Below, piece by piece: positions 9,312-17,874 of a DNA stretch of 43,189 bases (positions within the stretch are counted from its first letter, which is position 1; every line of letters starts with the position of its first letter). The stretch is from Candidatus Scatomorpha intestinavium (GTDB lineage: Bacteria; Bacillota; Clostridia; Oscillospirales; Oscillospiraceae), in the NCBI GenBank assembly GCA_018712985.1, contig DVGA01000101.1, positions 1 to 43,189 of the forward strand, given 5' to 3'. A program made the translations under genes and the position numbers. The notes under the pieces were generated by a model, which was not told the DNA's origin, did not search any database, and saw nothing but the letters and a program-made list of their open reading frames with translations.

Positions 9312-10547
9312 ATGAAATATGTACTGATAATCGGAGACGGCATGGCCGACGACCCCATAGAATCCCTCGGCGGGCGCACCCCGCTCGAGGCGTGCAAAAA
9401 GCCCTTTTTCGACTCGCTCTCCGAGCGCGGGGAGCTCGGGCTCGTGCAGACCATACCAGGGGGATTCCCCCCGGGGAGCGACACCGCGATAATGTCCATC
9501 TTCGGCTGCGACCCGGCGAAGTATTTCTCCGGCCGCGCCCCGCTCGAGCTGGCCGCCTCCGGCATAGACATGCCCGAGGGCTCGGCCGCCTATCGCTGCA
9601 ACATGGTCACCCTCGGCGGGGATGAAAGCCTGCCCTTTGAGGAAAAAACCATGGTCTCGCACAGCGCCGGCTCCATCGAGGGCGAGGAGAGCGACGAGCT
9701 GATAAACTGGCTCTTCGCGCAGGAGGCGTTCGCCTCCCTCGCCCGTGAGGCCAGGCTCACGGTCCACCCCGGCTCCTCCTTCCGCCACCTCGCGGTGCAG
9801 GAGGGCGCGGACATCACCGGCATAGTCCTCGCGCCGCCGCACGACCACCTGAACGAGCAAATCGGCCCCATCCTCCCGCGCGGCTGTGCCAATGCGGAGG
9901 TCCTGCTCGAGCTGATGAAAACAGCCAACAGGCTCCTTGAGCACCATCCGATAAACGAAAAGCGCCGCGCCGCCGGGCATCTCCCCGCCAACTGCGTCTG
10001 GTTCTGGGCGGAGGGCAAGGGTGCGAAGCTGCCCAACTTCCCCGGGCGCTTCGGCGCGGACGGCGGAGTGGTCTCCGCCGTGCCGCTCTGCCACGGCATC
10101 GCCCGCCTTGTCGGGCTCGAGCCCATCAGCGTGCCCACCGCCACCGGTGAGTGGGACACAGACTACGAGGCCAAGACAAAGGCCGCGCTTGACTGCCTTG
10201 AGAGCCACGATTTCGCCGCCATCCACCTCGAGGGCCCCGACGAGGCCACGCACAACCACGACCTTGAGCACAAGATATACAGCGTGGAGTGCCTCTCCGA
10301 GCGCGTGGCGAAGCCGCTCTGCGCCGAGCTGCGAGAGCGCGGCGAGGATTTCCGGCTGCTCATACTCTCCGACCACCGCACCTTCATGCATAACGGCGCG
10401 CACGGCGCAACTCCCGTGCCGTATATGATTTACGACAGCCGCGAGCCGGCCCCCGGCTCCGGCCTCGGCTACAGCGAAGCGAACGGCGAAGCCGGCCCCT
10501 TCCTCAACTCCGGCGTCGAGCTGATGCCCCGCCTCTTCGGCAGATGA
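9312..10547 (+). CDS. apgM: Cofactor-independent phosphoglycerate mutase (ApgM family)
   Basis: 411 residues, normal for the archaeal-type 2,3-bisphosphoglycerate-independent mutase of the alkaline-phosphatase superfamily, which interconverts 3- and 2-phosphoglycerate. The start MKYVLIIGDGMADDP carries the first metal-binding Asp; GGFPPGSDTAIMSIFGCDP contains the catalytic serine (SDTA), and the C-terminal metal site is seen in HLEGPDEATHNHD and ILSDHRTF. The ATG at 9312 is chosen for GGAGGA 6 nt upstream and the family start. Some relatives were once called homoserine kinases, but the motifs favour the mutase. It overlaps ispE by 4 bp (ATGA). Confidence 0.93.
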   Translation: MKYVLIIGDGMADDPIESLGGRTPLEACKKPFFDSLSERGELGLVQTIPGGFPPGSDTAIMSIFGCDPAKYFSGRAPLELAASGIDMPEGSAAYRCNMVTLGGDESLPFEEKTMVSHSAGSIEGEESDELINWLFAQEAFASLAREARLTVHPGSSFRHLAVQEGADITGIVLAPPHDHLNEQIGPILPRGCANAEVLLELMKTANRLLEHHPINEKRRAAGHLPANCVWFWAEGKGAKLPNFPGRFGADGGVVSAVPLCHGIARLVGLEPISVPTATGEWDTDYEAKTKAALDCLESHDFAAIHLEGPDEATHNHDLEHKIYSVECLSERVAKPLCAELRERGEDFRLLILSDHRTFMHNGAHGATPVPYMIYDSREPAPGSGLGYSEANGEAGPFLNSGVELMPRLFGR

Positions 10548-11428
10548 GCGGCCGGAGCGAGAGCGCCAGGGCGAAGCTCAACCTCTCGCTCGACGTGCTC
10601 GGCAAGCGGCCGGACGGCTATCACGAGCTGCGCATGGTGATGCAGAGCTCCGGCCTGAGCGACGACGTGTATGTCGAGCTGCGCGAGGACGGCTCTTTCC
10701 TGGCCGAGACGAACCGGCGGTACATCCCGTCCGGCGAAAAAAACGAGGCCGTAAAGGCCGCCCGGGCCTTTTTCTCCGCCGCCGGGCTCAGCCTCGGGGC
10801 GTATATACGCATTGAAAAGCGCATCCCCGTCTGCGCCGGGCTCGGCGGCGGCTCGGCGGACGCCGCGGCGGTGCTCCGCGCGCTGAACGCGCTGACAGGC
10901 GCGAATTTCGGCGCGGAGCGGCTGAGGGAGATAGCCGCGCAGGTCGGCTCGGACGTGCCCTTCTGCGTGGAGGGCGGCACGGCCCTCGTCACCGGCCGGG
11001 GCGAGACGGTGGAGGAGCTGCCGGCGCTGCCGGACTGCGGTATCGTCATATGCATGCCGCACTTCACCTGTTCCACGCCCGAGCTCTTCGGCCGCATAGA
11101 TTCGCGCGATTCCGCCTGCCGGCCGGACACGCCCGGGCTGCTCTCCGCGCTCGAGGCCGGCGACCTCGCCGGCGTCTCGCGCAGGATGTACAATGTGTTC
11201 GAGGACGTTCTCGACCGCCGCGCGGGCAGGGCCGTGACGGAGATCAAGGGCTCCCTGCTCGACAGCGGCGCGCTCGGCGCGGTGATGAGCGGCTCCGGCA
11301 GCGCCGTTTTCGGCATTTTCCGGCCCGGCCCCGCGGCGGGCGAGGCGGCGCGGGCCGTCTCCCACCTCTGCCGAGAAGTGTTCGTCACGCGCGCCGAGCC
11401 GAAATATGAAAACCTTGGCAGCAATTGA
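10544..11428 (+). CDS. ispE: 4-diphosphocytidyl-2-C-methyl-D-erythritol kinase
   Basis: 294 residues, a GHMP kinase. It phosphorylates CDP-ME at the 2-hydroxyl in the non-mevalonate isoprenoid pathway. Visible motifs are AKLNLSLDVLGKRPDGYHE (substrate-binding N-terminus), the ATP loop PVCAGLGGGSADAAAVLRAL, and the C-terminal SGSGSAVFGIF loop. Its ATG overlaps the stop of apgM (ATGA), so the two are one transcription unit. Full length with no missing motif. Confidence 0.95.
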   Translation: MSGRSESARAKLNLSLDVLGKRPDGYHELRMVMQSSGLSDDVYVELREDGSFLAETNRRYIPSGEKNEAVKAARAFFSAAGLSLGAYIRIEKRIPVCAGLGGGSADAAAVLRALNALTGANFGAERLREIAAQVGSDVPFCVEGGTALVTGRGETVEELPALPDCGIVICMPHFTCSTPELFGRIDSRDSACRPDTPGLLSALEAGDLAGVSRRMYNVFEDVLDRRAGRAVTEIKGSLLDSGALGAVMSGSGSAVFGIFRPGPAAGEAARAVSHLCREVFVTRAEPKYENLGSN

Positions 11429-11491
11429 AGCCAACATATTTTACCCCTCCCGGCGCATAATAACAGCGCAGTAAATTTAGGAGGGAAAACG

Positions 11492-11662
11492 ATGCACAAC
11501 ACCAACACCGCGTTTTTGAAGGGCATGGGCATGGGCCTTGCCATCGGGGCCTCTGTCGGCATGGCGCTCGCGCCCAAAAAGAAGGGCACGAACGTGGTCG
11601 GCAAGGCGCTCAAGGCCGCCGGCGAGCTCGCCGACAATATTTCCGACGCCATGATGAGATAA
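11492..11662 (+). CDS. Small YtxH-like protein
   Basis: 56 residues starting MHNTNTAFLKGMGMGLAIGA, with AGGAGGG 6 nt before the ATG. A short Gly/Ala/Met hydrophobic segment (residues 8-28) is followed by PKKKG and a helix ending in ELADNISDAMMR. This is the layout of very small YtxH-type proteins frequent next to housekeeping genes in Clostridia: one membrane or membrane-surface helix and a polar tail. Function is unknown. It sits 63 bp after ispE and 94 bp before a tRNA gene. Confidence 0.8.
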   Translation: MHNTNTAFLKGMGMGLAIGASVGMALAPKKKGTNVVGKALKAAGELADNISDAMMR

Positions 11663-11697
11663 GCGGGAATATTTTTGATAAAAACGTAAAAAAGGCC

Positions 11698-11726
11698 TTG
11701 CATTTAATTTCCGGCTGTGCTAATAT
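11698..11726 (+). promoter_or_regulatory. Promoter of tRNA-Arg
   Basis: TTGCAT (11698-11703), 17-bp spacer, TAATAT (11721-11726). The expected start point is near 11733, so the transcript would begin with the 11732-11750 hairpin before the tRNA. Confidence 0.7.
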
Positions 11727-11731
11727 ATTAA

Positions 11732-11750
11732 GGCGCTCGACAAGAGCGCC
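11732..11750 (+). other. Hairpin in the tRNA-Arg leader
   Basis: GGCGCTC and GAGCGCC form a perfect 7-bp stem with a 5-nt loop, ending 5 nt before the mature tRNA 5' end. It could help define the leader removed by RNase P; that role is inference. Confidence 0.4.
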
Positions 11751-11755
11751 GATAT

Positions 11756-11832
11756 GCGCCGTTAGCTCAGCTGGATAGAGCGTCTGGCTACGGACCAGAA
11801 GGCCGGGGGTTCGAATCCCTCACGGCGTGCCA
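11756..11832 (+). tRNA. tRNA-Arg (anticodon ACG)
   Basis: A complete cloverleaf can be drawn: acceptor GCGCCGT with ACGGCGT (first pair G-U), D-stem GCTC/GAGC, anticodon stem TCTGG/CCAGA with loop CTACGGA (anticodon ACG), T-arm GGGGG-TTCGAAT-CCCTC, discriminator G73 and an encoded CCA. ACG is read as ICG after deamination by TadA, serving CGU, CGC and CGA. Confidence 0.97.
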
Positions 11833-11841
11833 AAGAGAAAA

Positions 11842-11886
11842 GGCTCCGAATAGTTTGATTTTTCAGGCTATTCGGAGCTTTTTCTA
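11842..11886 (+). terminator. Rho-independent terminator of tRNA-Arg
   Basis: GCTCCGAATAG (11843-11853) and CTATTCGGAGC (11868-11878) form an 11-bp perfect stem followed by TTTTTTCT. Confidence 0.85.
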
Positions 11887-12189
11887 TGTTTTTGTGGTCG
11901 AATTATTTAGAGCATTCATTGGAGCGCTGTTTGCAGCACAACAAAAAAGAACAAAAAATACAGAGCAGTACAGCAAAAAGGTGTCAAAACGGGTGTCAAA
12001 AAAGAGGCCGCTCGAAAGCCGCCGCTTTGCCGGACTGCGATTTTGTTTTTCGGCTGGGAAGAAAGGCAGCAGCACGGCCCCTGGCCACGGCTGCGCTCCT
12101 GCGCCGCAGGCTTTCTTAAGCCGGGCGCAGTCCATGCCACGAAACGCAGTCTGAAGCCGCGCTGAGCGCAACGTATCCCCCCGGGTGGC
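11887..12189. other. Non-coding stretch behind tRNA-Arg with short direct repeats
   Basis: No credible gene in about 300 bp. The left half is AT-rich and contains GGTGTCAAAA twice, 12 bp apart (11980-11989 and 11992-12001). The right half is GC-rich and has GCCGGACTGCG (12029-12039), the same start as the palindromic repeats at 29.8-30.5 kb. The position just behind a tRNA gene and the paired repeats recall scars of tyrosine-recombinase elements, but no integrase reading frame is intact. Confidence 0.35.
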
Positions 12190-12218
12190 TTGCGGAGGGC
12201 GCTCCAACACCGTATAAT
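12190..12218 (+). promoter_or_regulatory. Promoter of the ABC importer operon
   Basis: TTGCGG (12190-12195), 17-bp spacer, TATAAT (12213-12218). The first ATPase gene starts 33 bp downstream behind GGAGG, so the leader is short and leaves no room for a riboswitch. Confidence 0.7.
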
Positions 12219-12250
12219 TACCGACATGATTCGTTTTTTGGAGCCGGAGG

Positions 12251-13156
12251 ATGGACAACGCAATTTTTGAATACAGCAGCGGCGTCATAGAGGCCGCGCT
12301 CGAAAAAAGCAGCAAGGTGCTCGTGGACGGAGTGTCGTTTTCCATAGCGCCTGGCGAAAGCCTGTCCGTAATAGGCGAAACCGGCTCCGGCAAGACGATG
12401 ACTGCGCTTTCCATCATGGGCCTGCTGCCGCCGAACGTGAGCGAACTCGGCGAAACCGTGCGCCTCGGCGGCCGGGTGCTCTGTGAAGCCGGGCGCCGGG
12501 GCCTTCTCGGCCTGGAGATAGTTTACATACCTCAGAACGGCCACGAGTTTCTGAACCCCTCACGCCGAGTACGCCACCACCTCTATGACAGCCTGAAGCG
12601 TGCCGGCGTCCCAAAGTGCGGCCGCGCGGCCCTTGCGCTGGAAAAGCTGCGCGGAGCGGGCTTTGAAACCCCGGAGGACGTAATCGACAAATACCCCTTC
12701 CAGCTCTCAGGCGGTATGGCTCAGCGTGTGACAATAGCGATTTCGGCCTGCTCACGGGCAAAGCTGATAATAGCCGACGAGCCCACGAACGGGCTCGACA
12801 GCGCCTCCACTTCGGCCTTCATGGAGCGGCTGGACAGCCTTTTCCCCGGCGCTGCGAAGCTTATCATAACGCACGACATCTCCGTTGCGGCGCTCTGTTC
12901 GCGTACGCTCGTGCTCTGCGGCGGACGGATGATGGAGCGCGGAGCGTCCGAAGCCGTGCTCGGGCGTGCGCAGCACCCATATACCCGCGCGCTGACGGCT
13001 TCACTCGTAAAAAACGGGATGCACGAAACGCCCATACTGCGCCCGGAGGCCGCCGGATGCCCCTTCCGGCGGCGCTGTCCGGAGGGCGGCGAATGTTCAG
13101 GGCGGAATGAATATCATTCCGGCAAAACAGAGTGGTGGTGCGGCCTGAAGCCATGA
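12251..13156 (+). CDS. Peptide/nickel-type ABC importer, ATP-binding protein 1 (DppD/NikD-like)
   Basis: 301 residues. Walker A GETGSGKT (42-49), signature LSGGMAQR (152-159), Walker B LIIADEPTN (172-180) and the switch histidine in LIITHDIS. The C-terminus has the cysteine-bearing oligopeptide/nickel transporter extension (CPFRRRCPEGGEC), which marks this as the D-type partner. It powers uptake with ATPase 2. GGAGG lies just before the ATG. It is the first gene of a seven-gene operon and overlaps the second ATPase by 4 bp. Confidence 0.93.
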   Translation: MDNAIFEYSSGVIEAALEKSSKVLVDGVSFSIAPGESLSVIGETGSGKTMTALSIMGLLPPNVSELGETVRLGGRVLCEAGRRGLLGLEIVYIPQNGHEFLNPSRRVRHHLYDSLKRAGVPKCGRAALALEKLRGAGFETPEDVIDKYPFQLSGGMAQRVTIAISACSRAKLIIADEPTNGLDSASTSAFMERLDSLFPGAAKLIITHDISVAALCSRTLVLCGGRMMERGASEAVLGRAQHPYTRALTASLVKNGMHETPILRPEAAGCPFRRRCPEGGECSGRNEYHSGKTEWWCGLKP

Positions 13157-13836
13157 TACACATTGAAAAACTGTCAAAATCCTTCGCCGGGAAGCCTGTG
13201 CTGGAAGACGTCACGTTGGACATACACAGCGGGGAGACGGTCGGGATTTATGGCCGGAGCGGCATCGGAAAATCCACGCTCGCGAAGATACTCTGCGGCG
13301 TGCTGCGGCCGGACGCCGGGACCGTTTATCTCGACGGCGAGGCGCTCTGCGCGCCGGGCATGGCGTACGACCGCGCCGCAGGTTTACGCATCCAGATGGT
13401 CTACCAGCAGCCTTACGCCTCGCTCGACCCTGGGCAGAAGCTCATATCCGGCTTCCGCGAGCTGATAAGGTATCACCGCCTTGCGCCCGGGCGGAAGGCG
13501 GCGGACGAGCTGACGATCAGACTCATCAGCGAGGTCGGGCTCGAGCCGGACATACTCAGCCATCTGCCGCGGCAGATTTCCGGCGGCGAAGCGCAGAGAA
13601 TAGCCATAGCCCGCTGCCTGCTGCTTTCACCGCGGCTGCTTATACTTGACGAGGCCACGTCCATGCTGGACGTATCCACCCAGGCCAACGTTCTCGCGCT
13701 TGTCCGGCGCATAACGGCAGGCACATGCGGAGCGATAATGCTCATCAGCCACGACCTTGAGCTCGTGGAGCATGTCTGCGGCCGCATATACATGTTTGAC
13801 GGAAATCACAGCTTGAAGGAGTGCAAAAGGACATGA
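13153..13836 (+). CDS. Peptide/nickel-type ABC importer, ATP-binding protein 2 (DppF/NikE-like)
   Basis: 227 residues from the ATG that overlaps the preceding stop (ATGA). Walker A GRSGIGKS (34-41), signature ISGGEAQR, Walker B LLILDEATSMLD, switch His in LISHDLELVEH. It lacks the C-terminal oligopeptide extension, so it is short compared with DppF/OppF (about 320) and closer in size to NikE-like partners. That favours, weakly, a small-ligand or metal-chelate importer over a general peptide importer. Confidence 0.92.
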   Translation: MIHIEKLSKSFAGKPVLEDVTLDIHSGETVGIYGRSGIGKSTLAKILCGVLRPDAGTVYLDGEALCAPGMAYDRAAGLRIQMVYQQPYASLDPGQKLISGFRELIRYHRLAPGRKAADELTIRLISEVGLEPDILSHLPRQISGGEAQRIAIARCLLLSPRLLILDEATSMLDVSTQANVLALVRRITAGTCGAIMLISHDLELVEHVCGRIYMFDGNHSLKECKRT

Positions 13837-15521
13837 AAAAGAAATTTTCCGCCGCGCTGCTCGCCGCGGCGATGCTGCTCTCGCTCACGGCCTGCGGCTC
13901 AGGCGGGGAAACGCAGTCCCCCGCCGGCACGGGAGAGCCCTCCGCCTCCGCGGAGGCGGAATTCACGCCCGCGGAATATGCGATAGGGCAGATAACCATC
14001 GGCACCACGGCCGCGATAGAGTCCGCGGTCCGCGACGAATACGACTACGACATGCTCGCCAGCGCCGTATCCGAGCCGCCGCTCGTGTATCAGGACCTCG
14101 ACGGCGAATACCACCCCCTCCTCGCTTCCTACGAGACCGCAGACTCCGTCACCTGGACCTACACCATCCTCGACGGCATGACCTGGTCCGACGGCGAGCC
14201 CGTCACCGCCGCCGACATACTGTTCACCCTCCGGTATGAGGACGAACACGGCGGCGCAAACTTCGTCTCTCAGACAGACGATGAGGGCGAGGTCACTGAG
14301 GCCAAGTACACCGGCTATACGCTGTCTGACGACGGCATGAGCATCTCCCTCACGCTCTCGGCGGCGAACGTCCGCGAGCTGAGCAACATGGCCACCTTCC
14401 GCGTGATGCCCGAGCACATATATGCCGGGAACAGCAGTGTTGCCGAGGCCGAGGCGCGCGTGAGCTGCGGGCCGTACGTGCTCGAGGATTTCAACCGCGA
14501 GGCCGGGACCCTTACGTTTGCAGTCAATCCCTACTACCCCGGGACTCCCAATGTGGAGAGGATAGTCTACCGCCTCTTCAGCAACGACGACACCATGTAC
14601 ATGGCATTGCTCAGCGGCGACATCGACATGGTGTGGAACTACTCTGCCGGCGTTCCCGCCGCATATCAGGACGTGCTCGCAGGCAGCGGCGATGTGACGC
14701 TCGTGAGCGTCGCAGCCTCCAACGCCCCGGCCGTCCTCGCCTTCAACAACGCCCGGGGCCCGTTCACCGACGAAAACCTCCGCCTCGCGGTCTCATATGC
14801 GCTGGACTACGATGCCTTCAGGACATATTTCGGCAGCGAATACGCTGAAATACCCAACCGCGGTTTCGTCCCGCCGACCACTGTAGGCTACAAGGACACA
14901 GAGCCGCTCGCAACGGACCATGACACCGCCGCGGAGTACATGGCCGCGGCCGGCTATTCGGATAAGAACGCCGACGGCTTCTATATCAACTCTGCGGGAG
15001 AAGAGGCCGCCTTCACCCTGACGGTGAATGCCGGACGCGAAACCCACGTCGGCATTGCTGAGCTCGTCAAGACAAACCTTGAGGAGTTCGGCATCCGCGT
15101 AACACTCGACGCCGTCGACAGCGACACATACAACGCCAAAACGAGCAACCGCTTCTCGGAAAACAACATCACTATGGAGGCTGCGATCTACGGCTACACC
15201 TCAGCCGGTATGGGAATGATGAACGGGCTCGCCACTATTTACGTCGACGGGAACCACGCCGTCCAGGGCGGATGCCAGGTGTTCGACGCCGCGTTCCAGG
15301 ACATACTTTCAGCGCTATCTGCCTCCGAGACGCTTGAGGAGTACTACGCCGCCGCGGGCGAGGTGCAGGACTACTACGCCGGGCACGCCCCGCTGATAGC
15401 GCTCTACTGGGACAGCCTGATATACGCGCACTCCTCACGCTTTGAAAACGTCACCGTGGACGCGCTCTTCGGCCTCAACAACATGAACAACTGGTTCACC
15501 ATCACTGAAAAACAGGCCTGA
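13833..15521 (+). CDS. ABC importer substrate-binding lipoprotein (SBP family 5)
   Basis: 562 residues from the ATG overlapping the previous stop (ATGA); a GTG 12 bp upstream sits in the ribosome-binding site and is less likely. Signal MKKKFSAALLAAAMLLSLTAC with lipobox LTAC (Cys21), then a Ser/Glu-rich linker (about 22-48). Family-5 blocks are visible: LDGMTWSDGEPVTAADILFT, the AVSYALDYDAF-type segment and the YWDSLIYAHSSRFENV end. This is the DppA/OppA/NikA fold that captures peptides, or metal chelates, outside the cell. The ligand cannot be read from sequence. Confidence 0.92.
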   Translation: MKKKFSAALLAAAMLLSLTACGSGGETQSPAGTGEPSASAEAEFTPAEYAIGQITIGTTAAIESAVRDEYDYDMLASAVSEPPLVYQDLDGEYHPLLASYETADSVTWTYTILDGMTWSDGEPVTAADILFTLRYEDEHGGANFVSQTDDEGEVTEAKYTGYTLSDDGMSISLTLSAANVRELSNMATFRVMPEHIYAGNSSVAEAEARVSCGPYVLEDFNREAGTLTFAVNPYYPGTPNVERIVYRLFSNDDTMYMALLSGDIDMVWNYSAGVPAAYQDVLAGSGDVTLVSVAASNAPAVLAFNNARGPFTDENLRLAVSYALDYDAFRTYFGSEYAEIPNRGFVPPTTVGYKDTEPLATDHDTAAEYMAAAGYSDKNADGFYINSAGEEAAFTLTVNAGRETHVGIAELVKTNLEEFGIRVTLDAVDSDTYNAKTSNRFSENNITMEAAIYGYTSAGMGMMNGLATIYVDGNHAVQGGCQVFDAAFQDILSALSASETLEEYYAAAGEVQDYYAGHAPLIALYWDSLIYAHSSRFENVTVDALFGLNNMNNWFTITEKQA

Positions 15522-15548
15522 CGCCGCCGGGAAAGGAGGAAGCACGGA

Positions 15549-16526
15549 GTGAAGAAATACACAAGGAGCATTTTCACCGCACTGGCGTGCTTTCTCATCG
15601 TGGTCGTTTTGAATTTCTGCCTTCCGCGGCTGCTGCCCGGCAACCCGGTGGCCTATCTCACCGGCTTTGCCGAGGAGGACATGACGCCGAGGCAGTACGA
15701 ATACTACACTGAGGCCCTGCACCTGAACGACCCGCCGCTGCGGCAGTTCATGTACTATGCCGAGTCGCTCCTGGACGGCACGCTCGGCTATTCCTACAAA
15801 AAGGAAGCCGTTGTCTCCTCGCTAATACTCGAGCGGCTCGGCTACACTCTGCAGATAACCCTGCCCGCCGTTCTGTTCTCTACGCTCATCGGCCTTTTCT
15901 GGGGATTGCGCTGCGGGTATAAAAAGGGCGGATGGGGCGACCGTCTCTCCACCGGCGCCCTCATAGTGCTGAACACGGTGCCGTCCTTCCTCATCGCGCT
16001 GCTGCTCATCATATTCTTCTGCTTCACCTTCCGCCTGCTGCCATATTCGGGGCTGAGCTCCGCGGGCGTCGGGCGAGGCACGGCGGAATATGTAGTCGAC
16101 CGGCTCGCGCACCTCATCCTACCGGTGGGTACGCTTACGCTCGCCTCGCTGCCTTCGCGCTACCTGCTCGTGCGGAACATGGCGGCGGGCATCTCCGGGG
16201 AAAAATACGTGCTCTACGCCAGGGAGCGCGGCCTGCCGGACGGCCGGATACAGCTCAGCTACATACTCAGGAACATCGCCCAGCCCGTGATAACGATGGC
16301 TGGCATGGGCGTGAGCGTGTGCGTCGGCGGTTCGCTCGTTATCGAGAACATCTTCTCGATAAACGGGATGGGCAGCCTGCTCTCGGAGGCGGTCTACACC
16401 CTCGACTACCCGCTAATGCAGGGTATACTTTTCGTCACCACGCTTATCATGGTCGTATCGATCGTGGTCTCCGACATCGTGTGCATACTAATAGACCCGC
16501 GTGTCATATGGGGGGAGACGGCATGA
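15549..16526 (+). CDS. ABC importer permease 1 (DppB/NikB-like)
   Basis: 325 residues with a GTG start backed by AGGAGG. First membrane helix at 9-25 followed by the periplasmic region LPRLLPGNPVAYLTGF, which is characteristic of the B-type permease, then five more helices. The EAA-type coupling loop appears as YARERGLPDGRIQLSYILRN, and the family signature LVIENIFSINGMGSLL is clear. Membrane channel half that pairs with permease 2. Confidence 0.93.
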   Translation: MKKYTRSIFTALACFLIVVVLNFCLPRLLPGNPVAYLTGFAEEDMTPRQYEYYTEALHLNDPPLRQFMYYAESLLDGTLGYSYKKEAVVSSLILERLGYTLQITLPAVLFSTLIGLFWGLRCGYKKGGWGDRLSTGALIVLNTVPSFLIALLLIIFFCFTFRLLPYSGLSSAGVGRGTAEYVVDRLAHLILPVGTLTLASLPSRYLLVRNMAAGISGEKYVLYARERGLPDGRIQLSYILRNIAQPVITMAGMGVSVCVGGSLVIENIFSINGMGSLLSEAVYTLDYPLMQGILFVTTLIMVVSIVVSDIVCILIDPRVIWGETA

Positions 16527-17335
16527 AAAAACGCGCGCGGCTCCCGCTTGTCGCCGGGCTCGCCATGCTGGGCGTGTTTCTCCTCGCCTCGCTCTTCCCC
16601 GCGCTGTTCTCGCCCTACGGCCAGAAGGAGATGTTCGCCGCCTGGCTCTCGCCTTCGTCGGAGCACATTCTCGGCACGAATGCCCTCGGCTACGACATAT
16701 TTACCGAATTGGTATACGGCACGCGGGAGACTCTGCTCATCGGATGCGCCAGCAGCGTGCTCACTCTGCTCATCGGAGCCGCGGTGGGGACGCTGTCCAC
16801 CTTCCGCGGCACAGCGGGCTGGCTTTTCAACGGGCTGATAAACGTATTCGTCCTGCTGCCGCGCCTCGTCACGCTCATCGTCCTCGCCGGCTTTGTAGGC
16901 AGCTCTGCGGCGAACCTTACGGTGCTGATTTCGGCCTTCAGCTGGTCCGGCACTGCGCGGAACGTCCGCGCGAGGGTAATACACCTGAACGCAGCCCCCT
17001 TTGTGGAAAACTGTGCCATACTGGGCTACAGCCGCGGCCACACGGTGCTTTTCCACCTTATCCCCAACCTGTATGAACTGCTGCTCTCGCGCTTTTTGCT
17101 TGGCGTGAACAGCTGCATAATGATGGAGTCCACCCTGAGCTTCCTCGGCTTCGGCGACCTCTATCACCCCACATGGGGAACAATGATAAACTTTGCCTAC
17201 AACCGGGGCGCATTTATACGGCAGGCTTACAACTACCTGCTCGCCCCGGGTGTGTGCATAATGCTGCTCTCGCTCTCATTCTATCTGATAAGCCTGTATT
17301 TCGAGCGGCGGCGGGAAACCATAAGCGAGGTGTAA
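16523..17335 (+). CDS. ABC importer permease 2 (DppC/NikC-like)
   Basis: 270 residues from the ATG overlapping the previous stop (ATGA). Six predicted helices; the periplasmic segment HILGTNALGYDIFTELVYGT and the family end STLSFLGFGDLYHPTWGTMI mark a C-type permease. The coupling loop is near NCAILGYSRGHTVLFHLIPN. Slightly short compared with the usual 280-300 residues, with a reduced N-terminus. Confidence 0.93.
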   Translation: MKKRARLPLVAGLAMLGVFLLASLFPALFSPYGQKEMFAAWLSPSSEHILGTNALGYDIFTELVYGTRETLLIGCASSVLTLLIGAAVGTLSTFRGTAGWLFNGLINVFVLLPRLVTLIVLAGFVGSSAANLTVLISAFSWSGTARNVRARVIHLNAAPFVENCAILGYSRGHTVLFHLIPNLYELLLSRFLLGVNSCIMMESTLSFLGFGDLYHPTWGTMINFAYNRGAFIRQAYNYLLAPGVCIMLLSLSFYLISLYFERRRETISEV

Positions 17336-17339
17336 ACTC

Positions 17340-17873
17340 ATGCGCAGGGAATATGAACCGCTGTGGGAAAAATGCGCCGCCTTCCACGGCCACGAGTGCG
17401 GCGGCCTTGCCGTTGGCTTCCAGGCCGCGCTCTATGCCATGGAGCTGCTGGGCCTAAAAGGCCGGGCGGAGGACGAGGAGATAGTCTGCATATCCGAAAA
17501 CGACGCCTGCGGGGTGGACGCCATACAGGCCCTGCTCGGCTGCACCGCCGGGAAGGGCAACCTGATTTTTGATATGCAGGGCAAGCAGGCTTTCAGCTTC
17601 TTCAGCCGGGGCAGCGGCGAGGGCGTGCGCCTCCTGCTGCGCCGCACGCCGGGCAAAACATCGGATGAGCGCCTTGAATGGCTCATGGACGGCGACTTCC
17701 ACGAGATGTTCGACGTAAAGCCCGTACAGCGCCCTCTGCCCGAAAAAGCGCGCATTTTCAAAACTTATGTGTGCGCCAAGTGCGGCGAGAGCGTGGCGGA
17801 GAGCCACGTCCGGCTGCAAAACGGCGAGACGGTGTGTCTTCGCTGTTTTGAAGACTATACAAGGGGGCTTTGA
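17340..17873 (+). CDS. FmdE-family protein with C-terminal zinc ribbon
   Basis: 177 residues. The N-terminal domain has the FmdE hallmark FHGHECGGLAVGFQAALYAM (His16, His18, Cys20) and a second block ENDACGVDAIQALLGCTAGK (Cys57, Cys68). A four-cysteine zinc ribbon follows (CAKC at 145-148, CLRC at 166-169). The family is named for a protein of the molybdenum formylmethanofuran dehydrogenase operon, but in non-methanogens its role is not established; metal binding is likely. It begins 4 bp after the permease, using a GAGGTG inside the permease 3' end, so it belongs to the ABC operon. Confidence 0.9.
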   Translation: MRREYEPLWEKCAAFHGHECGGLAVGFQAALYAMELLGLKGRAEDEEIVCISENDACGVDAIQALLGCTAGKGNLIFDMQGKQAFSFFSRGSGEGVRLLLRRTPGKTSDERLEWLMDGDFHEMFDVKPVQRPLPEKARIFKTYVCAKCGESVAESHVRLQNGETVCLRCFEDYTRGL

Positions 17874-17874
17874 C

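Noticed and set aside
12029-12160. Fifth copy of the palindromic repeat behind tRNA-Arg
   Set aside because: Only an 11-base block (GCCGGACTGCG) and a loose AAACGCAGT match are shared, too little to call a copy by eye.
13821-13832. GTG start for the binding lipoprotein
   Set aside because: It sits inside the ribosome-binding site; the ATG at 13833 gives correct spacing, an ATGA overlap and a clean signal peptide.
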